DNA from: CAIKZJ01 sp964626015
Lineage (GTDB): Bacteria > Bacteroidota > Ignavibacteria > Tepidaquicellales > Tepidaquicellaceae
Assembly: GCA_964626015.1 (NCBI GenBank)
Contig: CAZVCC010000004.1
Span: forward strand, 1 to 64,000
Length of the DNA stretch: 64,000 bases
Direction: 5' to 3'
Position 1 is the stretch's first letter. Every line of letters begins with the position of its first letter. This document shows positions 49,734 through 59,586 of this stretch, piece after piece. Under the pieces are notes generated by a model. It was not told the DNA's origin, searched no databases, and saw nothing but the letters and a program-made list of their open reading frames with translations. The translations under genes and the position numbers were made by a program.

Positions 49734-51716
49734 ATGTTTCAAAAAAGACTATTCTTACTTTCCTGTTTGTTTATCGTTATCGGTCTAACATTTACAGATT
49801 TTTCGTATTCTCAGAAAGTAATTGATCCTAATAAAGACTATCCTGTCTACATTAGACCTGAACTTCCTCCAAGTATGTATATGCCTGGTGCCGTTATAAC
49901 TATTGATGATTATGACAATTGGCATATAGGTACCGATTTTGCTGAAGTCGGAATGGCAGGGAACCCAATTGTCCCAACTAACTTTGCTGCTGCTTGGAAC
50001 AATCTTGGTTCTACTATCGGTGCGTATTCATATTATACTTTAAATGGTATTGATTGGCTTGCATCAACTCAACCGACATGGAGTGCTATCGTTCGTGGAG
50101 ATCCAGTAATGGCATTTGATGGTCTGGGAAATCTATATTTCGACAATATGTATGGCTCATCTATCACTGGTACAAAAGTAGCTAAATCTACTAACGGTGG
50201 TGTCAATTACTCATTTGTAGTTACTGGTGGTACTGGCAACGATAAAAACTGGATTGCTGCTGTGCAGACTGGTGGTCCTTATGCAAATTATATTTATCAG
50301 GTTATGACTCCGGGGAATATTAAAAGAAGTACTGACCTTGGTGCTACTTTTACTCAGGTAGGTTCTTTCTCAAATACTTTACCGGGTATGATGGTATGCG
50401 TCGGACCAAACGGCTCAACAAATGGTGGTGCTGTTTATGTAGTTACCCACACGGGTACTTCAACAGCAGGTACATACAACTTCTATTGCTCTACAAATGG
50501 TGGAACTACATGGGTTTTAAAAAGTACTCAGAATTTCGCAGGTTATGTAGGTACTTTTGTAAGCTCGAGACATTCAGTTCAGAATATGAGAACCAGACCT
50601 TATCCATTTATCATAGCTGATAATAGTAACGGAACTTTCAGAGGAAGACTATATTTGGTCTATACCAAAAATAATCCGAATTCAAGCGGACAAAAACCAA
50701 ATATTTATTTGAGATATTCAGATAATCAGGGTGCGAATTGGTCAGACTCTGTAAGGGTAAATGATGATGCTAATACTCAAAATCATCATCAGTGGTTCCC
50801 CGCTTCTTGGTGTGATATTAATACAGGACATCTCTACATTAAGTGGCTGGATACTCGAGATTGTCCTACAAGTGATAGCTGCATGGTTTACGGTACTATT
50901 TCAACTGACGGCGGTGCTACTTTCGCTCCTAATCAGAAAATTTCGAATAAGAAATTTAGAATTAATTGTACCTCCTGTAACGGCGGAACCCCGGCTTATC
51001 TTGGAGATTATGACTACCTAGCGTCAAACGGTAAAGTTTCAATGGTAGCTTGGACAGATTTCAGAAATAATACTTTTGGTAACTACGTTGGCTATTTCCC
51101 TGATTTTGCTATGAGAATGAACCCGACTGATGGAACTATTAATAATCCGAATGGATTTGCTGATTTCAAAATGGTTGTACCATCCGTGAAACTATATTCT
51201 GATACCGTTTTAGTGTCAGGTGAAGTTACACCAACACCAGCAATTGGTTCATTTGCAGTCTCTTTCCCGAACGGAAACAAACTTACTTCGTATCCTGATT
51301 CATTAACTGTTAGGGTAACGGTAAACAATGTGACCCCCGGTGCTTATGTCCTGAATGTTCTTGCTAAAGGACCAAACGGAACACCGGTTCACAAAAGAAC
51401 GGTTTCAATTACAGTTAGCGGTGCGACGTCAATAACAAGCAATGAAACACCATTAACTTTTAAACTCGAGCAGAACTATCCGAATCCGTTCAACCCTGTT
51501 ACAAGAATTAACTATTCTATTGCAAAAGCATCCGATGTTAAAATAACAGTATTCAACACAATCGGTAAACAGGTAGCCTCATTCCTGAATGAAAAACAGG
51601 ATCCGGGAAATCATTTCGTAATTTTTAATGCAAACTCACTGTCAACCGGTGTTTATTATTACAAAATTGAAGCAGGCAACTTTACTGATGTTAAAAAAAT
51701 GATTTTATTAAAATAA
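49734..51716 (+). CDS. Secreted BNR/sialidase-like protein with T9SS sorting domain (paralogue A)
   Basis: A 660-residue secreted protein: signal peptide (ending FSYSQ), then a large domain with BNR-like stretches (STNGGVNYSFV, CSTNGGTTWVLKS, STDGGATFAPNQ), as in exo-alpha-sialidase-like six-bladed propellers, a beta-sandwich with VRVTVNNVTPGAYVLNV, and a T9SS type A domain (NYPNPFNPVTRINYSI, LSTGVYYYKIEAGNF, KKMILLK). Sialidase activity cannot be assumed; the Arg triad is not evident. The neighbour at 51885 is a full-length paralogue with the same layout, including a similar terminator. The 115 bp upstream of it hold only the tRNA-Pro fragment. Confidence 0.82.
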   Translation: MFQKRLFLLSCLFIVIGLTFTDFSYSQKVIDPNKDYPVYIRPELPPSMYMPGAVITIDDYDNWHIGTDFAEVGMAGNPIVPTNFAAAWNNLGSTIGAYSYYTLNGIDWLASTQPTWSAIVRGDPVMAFDGLGNLYFDNMYGSSITGTKVAKSTNGGVNYSFVVTGGTGNDKNWIAAVQTGGPYANYIYQVMTPGNIKRSTDLGATFTQVGSFSNTLPGMMVCVGPNGSTNGGAVYVVTHTGTSTAGTYNFYCSTNGGTTWVLKSTQNFAGYVGTFVSSRHSVQNMRTRPYPFIIADNSNGTFRGRLYLVYTKNNPNSSGQKPNIYLRYSDNQGANWSDSVRVNDDANTQNHHQWFPASWCDINTGHLYIKWLDTRDCPTSDSCMVYGTISTDGGATFAPNQKISNKKFRINCTSCNGGTPAYLGDYDYLASNGKVSMVAWTDFRNNTFGNYVGYFPDFAMRMNPTDGTINNPNGFADFKMVVPSVKLYSDTVLVSGEVTPTPAIGSFAVSFPNGNKLTSYPDSLTVRVTVNNVTPGAYVLNVLAKGPNGTPVHKRTVSITVSGATSITSNETPLTFKLEQNYPNPFNPVTRINYSIAKASDVKITVFNTIGKQVASFLNEKQDPGNHFVIFNANSLSTGVYYYKIEAGNFTDVKKMILLK

Positions 51717-51735
51717 AAACATTGTTATAATTAAA

Positions 51736-51772
51736 CAAAAGGGGATATCAACCGATATCTCCTTTTATTTTT
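51736..51772 (+). terminator. Rho-independent terminator of paralogue A
   Basis: AAAGGGGATATC and GATATCTCCTTTT enclose a short AACC loop, followed by a T-rich run. It has the same core (GGGGATATC...GATATC) as the terminator at 53876, so it was duplicated together with the gene. Confidence 0.88.
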
Positions 51773-51884
51773 AATCAGCAGGCAGATCTCAAAAACTAAT
51801 TTTCTTCATTAATTTTTTGCGTTATCATTTCAATATTAACTGAGAATTAATATATTCCACGTTTATAAATAATTTTATCTCTAA

Positions 51885-53855
51885 ATGAAAAAAGTTGCTT
51901 CATTATTTCAGGTTATCCTGATTTCAATCTTGATTATCTTTGTGTATGCTGGTATCACAATCTCACAAATGGATGATCCTAATAAAGACGGAATGCCGGA
52001 AAGCTTCCGTAAAAATTTACCTCCGGTATTCTATTCACCAATGGCTGTGGTTACAATAGGTGATTTTGATAATTTTGATATGGGAGTTGATTTTGCCGAA
52101 GGACATATCTCAACAAATCCCAATAATCCTCTGCAGTTTTTCAATGCATGGAACATTAACGGTACTCACTACACAAATGATGGTGGTCTTACTTGGTTTA
52201 CTAGCAATCCTTCATTCCCAAATGCTGCTGGCGATCCTGTTACGGCTTATGACAGTCTGGGGAATCTTTATTACGAGACTATGAAAAGCCCTATTACTGC
52301 ATGTTGGGTTGCCAAATCGACAAATAATGGTCAAAATTGGTTGTTCACTAATTCATCTGCAACTACAGGTAACGATAAAAACTGGATTTGTGCAGACCAG
52401 ACCTCAGGTCCATATTCAAACTATATTTATACTATAATGACGAATTCTGGCTCAGCTCAGGTTGCTAGGAGTACTAATTTTGGTGTAAATTTCACTAACA
52501 CTCAAGCTCTTACTCCTCATGCATTACCGGGCGCAATGGTCTGTGTAGGCGCATACGGACAAATATCCGGTGGAGCTGTTTATGCCGTTACTCACTCAGG
52601 TACTAACGCTGCTGGTATTTATACTTTCTTTCGCTCAACTAATGGAGGTCTGAATTTTACGTCTGTGTCATCCAAACAATGGTCTAACGTTATCGGGACT
52701 GCAGTTTCCGGTCGTTCCACTGTTAGCAGTATGCGTACAAGACCATATCCAATGATTGCTGCGGATAATAGCTGGGGTACATACAGAGGAAGACTTTATT
52801 GTGTTTATGCCGCAAACAGACCTGTAGGCTCAGGTAATAAGTCTGATGTATTTTTAAGATATTCAACAGATTATGGAGTTTCCTGGTCTGACAGTGTCAC
52901 CATTAATGATGATGCAAATACTGGACTTTATAATCAGTATCATCCTGCAATATGGTGCGACAAAGAAACAGGGAAGTTATATGCTATGTGGTACGATTGC
53001 AGAGACACACCGGGTAATGACTCCATTAATGTCTATGCATCATATTCAACAAATGGAGGTGTTTCTTTTGCACCAAACCAGAAAATAACAAACAAAAAGT
53101 TTAAAATAAGATATGCAAATCAAACTGCTCCCGCTTATCAGGGGGATTATAATTCAGTAGTCTCGAATAACAAGGCAGCAATGATTATTTGGGCAGATTT
53201 CAGAAATAATAATTACGGAAGTTATGCTTCCTATTTACCTGACTTTGCTATGCGTATGAATCCTACTTCAGGGACAATAAATAATCCTAACGGTTTTGCA
53301 GATTTTAGAATGGTAGTACCCGATGTGAAACTATACACAGATACTGTGCTTGTAACACATGAAATTACTCCAACACCGGCATCAGGTTCTTTTGCAGTTA
53401 CTTATCCTGGTGGGAATAAACTTACTTCGTATCCCGATTCATTAAATGTAAGAGTATCCGTAAATAATGTTACTCCGGGAGCCTATGTGTTAAAAGTTAC
53501 TGCAAGAGGTCCTAATGGAACACCTGTCCATCAGAGATCAGTTTCTATAACAGTAAGTGGTCCGACTTCAATAACCGGCAGCGAAACTCCAGTATCATTC
53601 AAGCTCGAACAAAACTATCCGAATCCTTTTAATCCTGTAACAAGGATTAACTATTCAATAGCAAAAGTTTCAGATGTTAAGATAACAGTATTTAATACGC
53701 TCGGTAAACAGGTAGCCTCATTCCTGAATGAAAAACAGGATCCTGGCAGTCACTTCGTATTGTTCAATGCAAACTCACTCTCTACGGGAGTTTATTATTA
53801 TAAGATTGAAGCAGGTAGTTTCTCTGATGTGAAGAAAATGATTCTGATGAAATGA
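51885..53855 (+). CDS. Secreted BNR/sialidase-like protein with T9SS sorting domain (paralogue B)
   Basis: A 656-residue protein that parallels the gene at 49734 along its whole length: signal peptide, PNKDGMPESFRKNLPP near the mature N-terminus, BNR-like STNNGQNWLFTNS and STNGGVSFAPNQK, the VRVSVNNVTPGAYVLKV sandwich and an almost identical T9SS domain (NYPNPFNPVTRINYSI, then KQVASFLNEKQDPGSHFV). Identity is highest at the C-terminus. It follows paralogue A after 168 bp, so an ordinary tandem duplication followed by divergence of the propeller face is the simplest history. The ligand is unknown. Confidence 0.82.
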   Translation: MKKVASLFQVILISILIIFVYAGITISQMDDPNKDGMPESFRKNLPPVFYSPMAVVTIGDFDNFDMGVDFAEGHISTNPNNPLQFFNAWNINGTHYTNDGGLTWFTSNPSFPNAAGDPVTAYDSLGNLYYETMKSPITACWVAKSTNNGQNWLFTNSSATTGNDKNWICADQTSGPYSNYIYTIMTNSGSAQVARSTNFGVNFTNTQALTPHALPGAMVCVGAYGQISGGAVYAVTHSGTNAAGIYTFFRSTNGGLNFTSVSSKQWSNVIGTAVSGRSTVSSMRTRPYPMIAADNSWGTYRGRLYCVYAANRPVGSGNKSDVFLRYSTDYGVSWSDSVTINDDANTGLYNQYHPAIWCDKETGKLYAMWYDCRDTPGNDSINVYASYSTNGGVSFAPNQKITNKKFKIRYANQTAPAYQGDYNSVVSNNKAAMIIWADFRNNNYGSYASYLPDFAMRMNPTSGTINNPNGFADFRMVVPDVKLYTDTVLVTHEITPTPASGSFAVTYPGGNKLTSYPDSLNVRVSVNNVTPGAYVLKVTARGPNGTPVHQRSVSITVSGPTSITGSETPVSFKLEQNYPNPFNPVTRINYSIAKVSDVKITVFNTLGKQVASFLNEKQDPGSHFVLFNANSLSTGVYYYKIEAGSFSDVKKMILMK

Positions 53856-53875
53856 GTACATAAAAATAACAATAA

Positions 53876-53908
53876 AATGGGGATATCAATCGATATCCCT
53901 TTTTTATT
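53876..53908. terminator. Terminator between paralogue B and SRAP
   Basis: ATGGGGATATC and GATATCCCTTTTTT form a hairpin with a T run on the + side; its right end overlaps the SRAP stop codon region (53904). Shared by convergent genes. Confidence 0.88.
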
Positions 53909-54539
53909 TAGCTTTTAAAAATTCTCTTTGCTTGTCAGTCAATATATCTTCTGCGGTTTCTATTATAACTGGGATACTTTCTTCCAAAGGATTGCAATAA
54001 TTTATTGCTGCGTTTTCATCTGAATTTAGAAATTCAAATCCCTCATCTTTGCTAAGAACAACAGGCATCCTGTTGTGAATTTTCACAATTTTGGAATTCG
54101 GAGTAGTTGTTATCATCGAAGCAAAAACTCTATCGTCAAAAGTAACATATATACCTGCTAAGAAAAACAGCGGCAAGCTTTCAAATGAAATCTTCTGAGG
54201 AATTTTCAACTTACCGAAACTTTGCCATTCATAAAATGCAGTTGCCGGAATTATGCACCTGTTATTCTTGAATAGCTTTTTCCAATAAGGTTTTTCAGAA
54301 ATAGTTTCTATCCGTGAGTTGAATATAAGCGGTGTTTTATCACCCGGAAACTTTATTCCCCACGTAAAACACTTAAGCTCGTATTGCTTGTCATTTTTCT
54401 GAATAACAAGAATATCATCGCTTGGTGCAATGCTAATCTGTTTTATATTCTTCGGAGCAAGATTCAACATCAGGAAGTCTTTTTCAAACTTCTTAAAAAT
54501 CGATTCTCCCGTTTCCTTATTCTCAAATCTCGAACACAT
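53904..54539 (-). CDS. SRAP (YedK/HMCES-type) abasic-site-binding protein
   Basis: A 211-residue cytoplasmic protein that caps abasic sites in single-stranded DNA by a thiazolidine bond. Cys2 directly after Met (MCSRF) is the linking residue; Asn74 in FNSRIETI, Glu104 in TAFYEWQ and His155 in HNRMPVVL complete the known active site, so it looks fully functional. Length is typical. It is convergent with the T9SS paralogue B and has no neighbours with a DNA-repair theme. The old name SOS-associated peptidase refers to Met1 self-removal. Confidence 0.93.
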   Translation of the reverse strand: MCSRFENKETGESIFKKFEKDFLMLNLAPKNIKQISIAPSDDILVIQKNDKQYELKCFTWGIKFPGDKTPLIFNSRIETISEKPYWKKLFKNNRCIIPATAFYEWQSFGKLKIPQKISFESLPLFFLAGIYVTFDDRVFASMITTTPNSKIVKIHNRMPVVLSKDEGFEFLNSDENAAINYCNPLEESIPVIIETAEDILTDKQREFLKAK

Positions 54540-54696
54540 ATTTTATTTTTAATAAAGTTATACATTTTGGATTAATATTACAATATTTAGTTTCGGATAA
54601 TTCTTTCAATAGAATAGAGGTTTTAATTTACGTATATTTGCTCTTTTCATGCTATTTCTAACGAGATAAAAGATAGCTATTAAATAATAAATCATA

Positions 54697-56412
54697 ATGA
54701 GATTTTCAAAGTTTTTCATACCGACTCAAAAAGAAGATCCGGCTGATGCAATGGTTGCTTCGCATAAACTTTCAATAAGGGCAGGACTTTTTCGTTTGCT
54801 TACTTCAGGAGTCTATTCTGTACTGCCGCTTGGACTCATCGTAAAGAACAAGGTTGAGAAAATAATACGTGAAGAAATGAATGAGATTGGAGGAAACGAA
54901 TTCCTTCTACCTGCACTTTCACCTAATGAACTATGGAACGAGACTGGAAGGCTCGATGATTTCGGGGATATAATATTCAGGATAAAGAACAGGGATCTTG
55001 TTCTTGCCCCAACACATGAAGAAGTGTTTACTTCGATATCACGAAATTATATAACTTCTTACAAGCAGCTCCCGCAGATGTGGTACCAGATTCAGACTAA
55101 ATTCAGAAATGAATCTCGTCCAAAGTCAGGAGTGCTAAGAGGCAGGCAGTTTACTATGAAGGATGCCTATTCTTTCGACGCTACCTGGGAAGGACTTGAT
55201 GCATCTTACGATCTGCAGGATAAAGCATACAGGAATATTTTCACGAGATGCGGACTAAAGTTCTTTGCGGTTTCAGCATCAAGCGGTGCGATGGGTGGAA
55301 CTAAGTCTGAAGAGTTTATGGTAGAATCTGATGCAGGAGAGGATATCGTAGTTGTAAGTGAAGACGGAAAGTACTCATCAAACCTTGAAGTAGCCGTCTC
55401 GTATGTTGATACTGTTTTAAGAAAAAACACAAACCTCTCTTTCGAAGAATTCCATACACCAGACATTAAATCAATCGAAGAACTTGCGGGATTTCTTAAT
55501 ATTACTGATAAGTCACGTTTAGCTAAGTCGAGAGTCTTTGTTATACCGGCAAAGTCAGAAACTGAAAAAGATAAATATCTCCTTGCACTTGTGTGCGGTG
55601 ATGATGAAGTAAATGAAACAAAGCTGCTGTCCTTGTACGGTGCAAATCTTAGACCCGGACATCCAGAAGAACTGATGGAAATAACAGGAGCGGACGCGGG
55701 TTCAATCGGTCCGATAGGGTTAAAAGGAAAAATGGAAATAGTCGCTGACCTTAGGCTGCAGGATGCTGATGAACTCGTAAGCGGTGCTAACAAGAATGAT
55801 TATCACATAAAGAATATTGACCTGAAGCGTGATGTTGAGGGAATAAAATATCATGATTTACGTACAGTGAAAGAAGGCGAACTAAGTATTGACAAGTCAA
55901 GCAAGCTACGCGTTACAAAAGCTATAGAGGTCGGGCATATTTTTAAACTTGGTACAAAGTATTCAGAATCACTTGGAGCAAAATTTCTGGATAAGGATGG
56001 AAAAGAAAATCCGATTATTATGGGAAGCTACGGAATCGGAGTTGAGAGAATAATAGCTTCTCACATAGAGCAGAACCATGATGAATACGGTATTGTATGG
56101 AACGGTGAGATTGCACCTTTTAAAGTAATACTTATTAATATTACTACACAAAGCAAAGAAATTACAGACTATTGTGACTCCTTATACAAAGAACTAATTG
56201 AGAAAAATGTTGAAGTTCTTTATGACGATAGGGATGATCTGAGACCTGGATTTAAGTTTAAAGATGCAGACCTGATTGGTATTCCTTATCATATTATAGT
56301 TGGTGAAAAGAATTTTAAAAATGGGAATATAGAATTTAAAGTGAGAAAAACCGGTGAAAGATGTATCATTGCAAAAGATGACTTAATAACAAAACTCAAT
56401 GCTTTTATTTAA
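54697..56412 (+). CDS. proS: Prolyl-tRNA synthetase
   Basis: A 571-residue class II aminoacyl-tRNA synthetase. Motif 2 lies in TKFRNESRPKSGVLRGRQF, followed by FTMKDAYSFD; the bacterial-type editing domain (INS) sits between about residues 225 and 395; motif 3 is in MGSYGIGVERI; the C-terminal anticodon-binding domain ends with KDDLITKLNAF. Length and layout match the long bacterial (E. coli-like) type. It joins proline to tRNA-Pro, of which the GGG isoacceptor is at 49478. The next gene, maf, begins within its stop codon (TAATG), so the two are translationally coupled. Confidence 0.95.
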   Translation: MRFSKFFIPTQKEDPADAMVASHKLSIRAGLFRLLTSGVYSVLPLGLIVKNKVEKIIREEMNEIGGNEFLLPALSPNELWNETGRLDDFGDIIFRIKNRDLVLAPTHEEVFTSISRNYITSYKQLPQMWYQIQTKFRNESRPKSGVLRGRQFTMKDAYSFDATWEGLDASYDLQDKAYRNIFTRCGLKFFAVSASSGAMGGTKSEEFMVESDAGEDIVVVSEDGKYSSNLEVAVSYVDTVLRKNTNLSFEEFHTPDIKSIEELAGFLNITDKSRLAKSRVFVIPAKSETEKDKYLLALVCGDDEVNETKLLSLYGANLRPGHPEELMEITGADAGSIGPIGLKGKMEIVADLRLQDADELVSGANKNDYHIKNIDLKRDVEGIKYHDLRTVKEGELSIDKSSKLRVTKAIEVGHIFKLGTKYSESLGAKFLDKDGKENPIIMGSYGIGVERIIASHIEQNHDEYGIVWNGEIAPFKVILINITTQSKEITDYCDSLYKELIEKNVEVLYDDRDDLRPGFKFKDADLIGIPYHIIVGEKNFKNGNIEFKVRKTGERCIIAKDDLITKLNAFI

Positions 56413-56990
56413 TGCTCGATAAAGTACTTTCAGCTAAATATATACTTGCATCAAAATCTCCTCGAAGAAGACATCTCTTGAAGCAGTTAGGTTTTGATTT
56501 TCAGGTTGTTGAATCAAACGCTAAGGAAGTCTCAGGTAAGATACCTCATATATCAGTTAGAACAAATGCCCAGAGGAAATCCCGGACTGTTGCACATAAT
56601 CACAAAGATAGAATTATTATCAGTGCAGACACAGTAGTGTATCTCAATAAAAGAATTCTAAACAAACCCCGAAACCTAAAAGAAGCAGCTAAGTACCTGA
56701 AGATGCTTAGCGGAAAGAAGCATATAGTATATACGGGTGTGAATGTTGTTAATAATATTACCGGTAAAGAGAAGTACGGGCATGAGAAAACGACAGTAGA
56801 ATTCAGGAAACTAACAGATGAGGAAATAAATTACTACGTAAACAAATTCAAGCCGCTTGATAAAGCAGGTGCTTACGGAATACAGGACGATTTTGGATGC
56901 CTCTTCATTGCAAAGATAACAGGGGATTATTATAATGTTGTAGGTCTACCGCTTGTAAAACTGTATAATCTTATTCAAGCAACTTTTTAA
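56412..56990 (+). CDS. maf: Maf-family nucleotide pyrophosphatase
   Basis: A 192-residue cytoplasmic enzyme that hydrolyses non-canonical or selected nucleoside triphosphates to monophosphates; formerly called a septum inhibitor. ASKSPRRRHLLKQLG (from residue 13) is the N-terminal phosphate-binding signature; ISADTVVYLN and KAGAYGIQDDFG are the other two conserved blocks. All key acidic and basic residues are visible. Its ATG overlaps the proS stop (TAATG), and the next gene starts directly after its stop. A proS-maf-membrane protein operon is therefore likely. Confidence 0.93.
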   Translation: MLDKVLSAKYILASKSPRRRHLLKQLGFDFQVVESNAKEVSGKIPHISVRTNAQRKSRTVAHNHKDRIIISADTVVYLNKRILNKPRNLKEAAKYLKMLSGKKHIVYTGVNVVNNITGKEKYGHEKTTVEFRKLTDEEINYYVNKFKPLDKAGAYGIQDDFGCLFIAKITGDYYNVVGLPLVKLYNLIQATF

Positions 56991-57959
56991 ATGTTTAAAA
57001 AGTATAAGAGGAAAATATTATTATCTGTTTCACTCGGTGCGATTATTTTTCTCGCCTTCAGTATATATGCAGACTTCGGAAACCTTATGATAGCCTTCTC
57101 AAAGTTTTCATGGATTTGGTTTCCTGTGGTACTTGCACTTTCATTCGGGAATTATCTCGTTCGATTTGCAAAATGGCAGTATTATCTTCATATTTTGAAC
57201 ATTAAACTCAAACCATCAAAATCCTTTCTGATATTTATAGGTTCATTTATTATGAGTGTTACACCCGGAAAGATGGGCGAAGTCCTAAAATCTTTTTTGC
57301 TTAAGGAGGAAACAAATACACCTGTTAGCGTATCAGCACCGATAATACTCGCTGAAAGAATAACCGATTTTCTTTCTATAGTTATGTTATGCTCCATAGG
57401 TGCAGTGGTATTTGGATACGGAATTGAAATTATATTAGCAACAGGTATCGGGTTTATTCTCCTTACACTTATTTTAAGCTCTAAAAATTTATCTCATAAG
57501 ATTATAAACTTTTTGACAAGAATTAAGTATACAGCAAAGCATACAGATAAGATTTATTCGGCTTATGATAGCATTTATGAACTAGTTAAAATAAAACCTT
57601 TAGTATTAATGGTAATTGCTAGTACAGTAGCATGGTTTCTGGAATGCTTAGGGTTTTACACAGTTCTAAAAGTCTTTTCAAGTGTTTCAAATATTGATGT
57701 TAGCTTACTTTCTGCTACCTTTATATATGGGTTCTCAACATTAGTAGGTGCTATTGCAATGCTTCCGGGTGGATTAGGAGCAACAGAAGCTTCTCTAACA
57801 GGGTTGCTACTTCTTCTGAAAATTCCAAAAGATATCTCGGTAGCTTCCACTATTATTATTAGGGTTGCTACTTTATGGTTTGCAGTTATACTTGGAGTTT
57901 TTGCCATACAGATACTTAACCGAAAAGCAAAAATTGATTTTGAGAGATTAGACAGGTGA
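56991..57959 (+). CDS. Flippase-like membrane protein (LPG_synthase_TM/UPF0104)
   Basis: A 322-residue membrane protein with about eight helices. SFIMSVTPGKMGEVLKSFLL followed by APIILAERITDFLSIVMLC is typical of the lysylphosphatidylglycerol synthase/flippase TM family, as is MLPGGLGATEASLTGLLLL in the last third. There is no soluble aminoacyl-transferase domain, so it is not itself an LPG synthase. Family members transport or flip lipid-linked substrates. The gene starts immediately after maf. Upstream of an exopolysaccharide region and downstream of proS, it gives no firm clue to the substrate. Confidence 0.85.
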   Translation: MFKKYKRKILLSVSLGAIIFLAFSIYADFGNLMIAFSKFSWIWFPVVLALSFGNYLVRFAKWQYYLHILNIKLKPSKSFLIFIGSFIMSVTPGKMGEVLKSFLLKEETNTPVSVSAPIILAERITDFLSIVMLCSIGAVVFGYGIEIILATGIGFILLTLILSSKNLSHKIINFLTRIKYTAKHTDKIYSAYDSIYELVKIKPLVLMVIASTVAWFLECLGFYTVLKVFSSVSNIDVSLLSATFIYGFSTLVGAIAMLPGGLGATEASLTGLLLLLKIPKDISVASTIIIRVATLWFAVILGVFAIQILNRKAKIDFERLDR

Positions 57960-58031
57960 AAGTAAAATCGAAATGGATCAATTAAAAATTTATTATATTA
58001 ATTGTTTTTAACCAAAATTAAAAAATAGAAT

Positions 58032-58949
58032 TTGAAAGTATTTACTAAACGCTTAATTCAAAACATTCTATCGAGAATTCCTTTAGGTGAAAGAATAAAC
58101 CTTTGGATGCAAATGAATGTTACAAAGGGACTTCCTGTAAACGATGAAGGTCTTGAGTCGAAAATCGAAGCTGCTAAAATTCATATCTCGAACTACTTAT
58201 CTTACAACAAAGATAAAAACACTGACTTATCAAAAATATCTTCTTTCGAATTCGGGGCAGGATATGATCTCATAGTACCACTAATATTTAGTTTTATGAA
58301 AATTAAGAAAATATACTGTGTAGACATAAAGTATAAAATATCTGCATTTCTTATAAATGATATCATTGAAAGATTAAAGATAAACAGTGAATTCATGTAC
58401 CTTATTAGTGAATCAAAATTGAATTCGGAAATTACTCCATCAAATTTAACAAAAATACTGGAAGAAAAATATAACATATTTTATAAAGCCCCAATGGATG
58501 CTGCTTCTACAAATCTTCCAGATGAATCTATTGATCTTATAGTCTCAAACGCAACCCTTGAACACATACCCAAAGATTCAATAAAGGAAATATTAAAAGA
58601 ATCATACCGGATTTTAAAACCAACCGGGATTTTATCCCATGCAATAGATTACAAAGACCATTGGGCATATATTGACAGTAATTTATCATATTTTGATTTT
58701 TTACAGTATAGTGAAAAGAGTTGGAAATTTAAAAACCCAGACTTAAATTATCAGAACAGATTAAGACATAGTGACTATAAAGAACTTTTTTTATCAGCAG
58801 GTTTTATTATACAACATGAAGAACCAAATTATCCTTCTGAAAAAGACATTGAAGGATTGAGAAATCTAAAACTAAATGAAGTGTTCCGGTCTAAATATTC
58901 TTTTGAAGAATTATCAATTCTAAGTAGCTTTTTTGTTCTCACTAAATAG
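58032..58949 (+). CDS. SAM-dependent methyltransferase, AT-rich
   Basis: A 305-residue class I methyltransferase. FEFGAGYDLIVPLIF (about residues 75-89) replaces the usual motif I, YCVDIKYKIS binds the ribose, and LIVSNATLEHIPKDSI plus YRILKPTGILSHAIDYKDHW are typical of the Methyltransf_11 type. Start is TTG (no in-frame ATG nearby and no SD). It is distinctly more AT-rich than proS, maf and the phosphoglucomutase gene, and its flanks (57960-58031, 58950-59171) are AT-rich too, which hints at acquisition from another source. The substrate is unknown; a sugar or lipid near the polysaccharide genes is possible. Confidence 0.72.
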   Translation: MKVFTKRLIQNILSRIPLGERINLWMQMNVTKGLPVNDEGLESKIEAAKIHISNYLSYNKDKNTDLSKISSFEFGAGYDLIVPLIFSFMKIKKIYCVDIKYKISAFLINDIIERLKINSEFMYLISESKLNSEITPSNLTKILEEKYNIFYKAPMDAASTNLPDESIDLIVSNATLEHIPKDSIKEILKESYRILKPTGILSHAIDYKDHWAYIDSNLSYFDFLQYSEKSWKFKNPDLNYQNRLRHSDYKELFLSAGFIIQHEEPNYPSEKDIEGLRNLKLNEVFRSKYSFEELSILSSFFVLTK

Positions 58950-59171
58950 AATAAGATATAAATATTGCCTCAATAGCCTATAAATTTATTCTTCAAATTT
59001 TATACAAATGTAATTATTTAATATAGCAACAACTGATTTTTATAATTTCTTATATTAAGTTAAAATTTAAAGTATCATTTTTGTATGTATTTGTATTGAA
59101 ACTTAGTACTCTTATTAACTTGAAGTAAAAAATTATAAAAACTATATTTAATATTGTAAAAAACTACAATT

Positions 59172-59573
59172 TTGGACAGAAAAATAAGAATTTTAATAGG
59201 AAAAGTAGGTTTAGATGGACATGATAGAGGTGCGAAAGTAATTGCTGCAGCTTTTCGAGACGCAGGATTTGAGGTTATTTATGCCGGTCTCAGGCAGACT
59301 CCGGAATCAATGGTTGAGGCAGCACTACAAGAAGACGTTGATGCCATAGGAATCAGTATTTTAAGCGGAGCTCATATGACCATTTTCCCAAGAATCAAGA
59401 AATTAATGGATGAAAAGGGTGTAAGCGACATTCTTCTTTTCGGAGGTGGTATTATTCCTCAGAATGATATTGATGAACTGTACAATATGGGTATCGGAAA
59501 ACTATTCACGCCAGGAGCTACAACAACAGAAACAGTTGAATATGTTAAAAACTGGGTAAAAGAAAACAGATAA
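59172..59573 (+). CDS. Methylmalonyl-CoA mutase, small B12-binding subunit
   Basis: A 133-residue cobalamin-binding protein. VGLDGHDRG carries the DxHxxG motif (Asp15, His17, Gly20), followed by GAKVIAAAFRDAGFEVIYAG and SILSGAHMTIFPRI; GGGIIPQNDIDEL and the C-terminal GATTTETVEYVKNW complete the fold. It matches the stand-alone C-terminal domain of methylmalonyl-CoA mutase, which works with a separate large subunit (not in this window). The start is TTG; no ATG in frame and no SD seen. It precedes phosphoglucomutase by 13 bp and so may share that transcript. Confidence 0.88.
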   Translation: MDRKIRILIGKVGLDGHDRGAKVIAAAFRDAGFEVIYAGLRQTPESMVEAALQEDVDAIGISILSGAHMTIFPRIKKLMDEKGVSDILLFGGGIIPQNDIDELYNMGIGKLFTPGATTTETVEYVKNWVKENR

Positions 59574-59586
59574 ATATAATCATTAA

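Noticed and set aside
55206..55793. A 195-codon open frame antisense to proS
   Set aside because: It is serine-rich low-complexity sequence opposite a conserved enzyme; typical shadow of a real gene.
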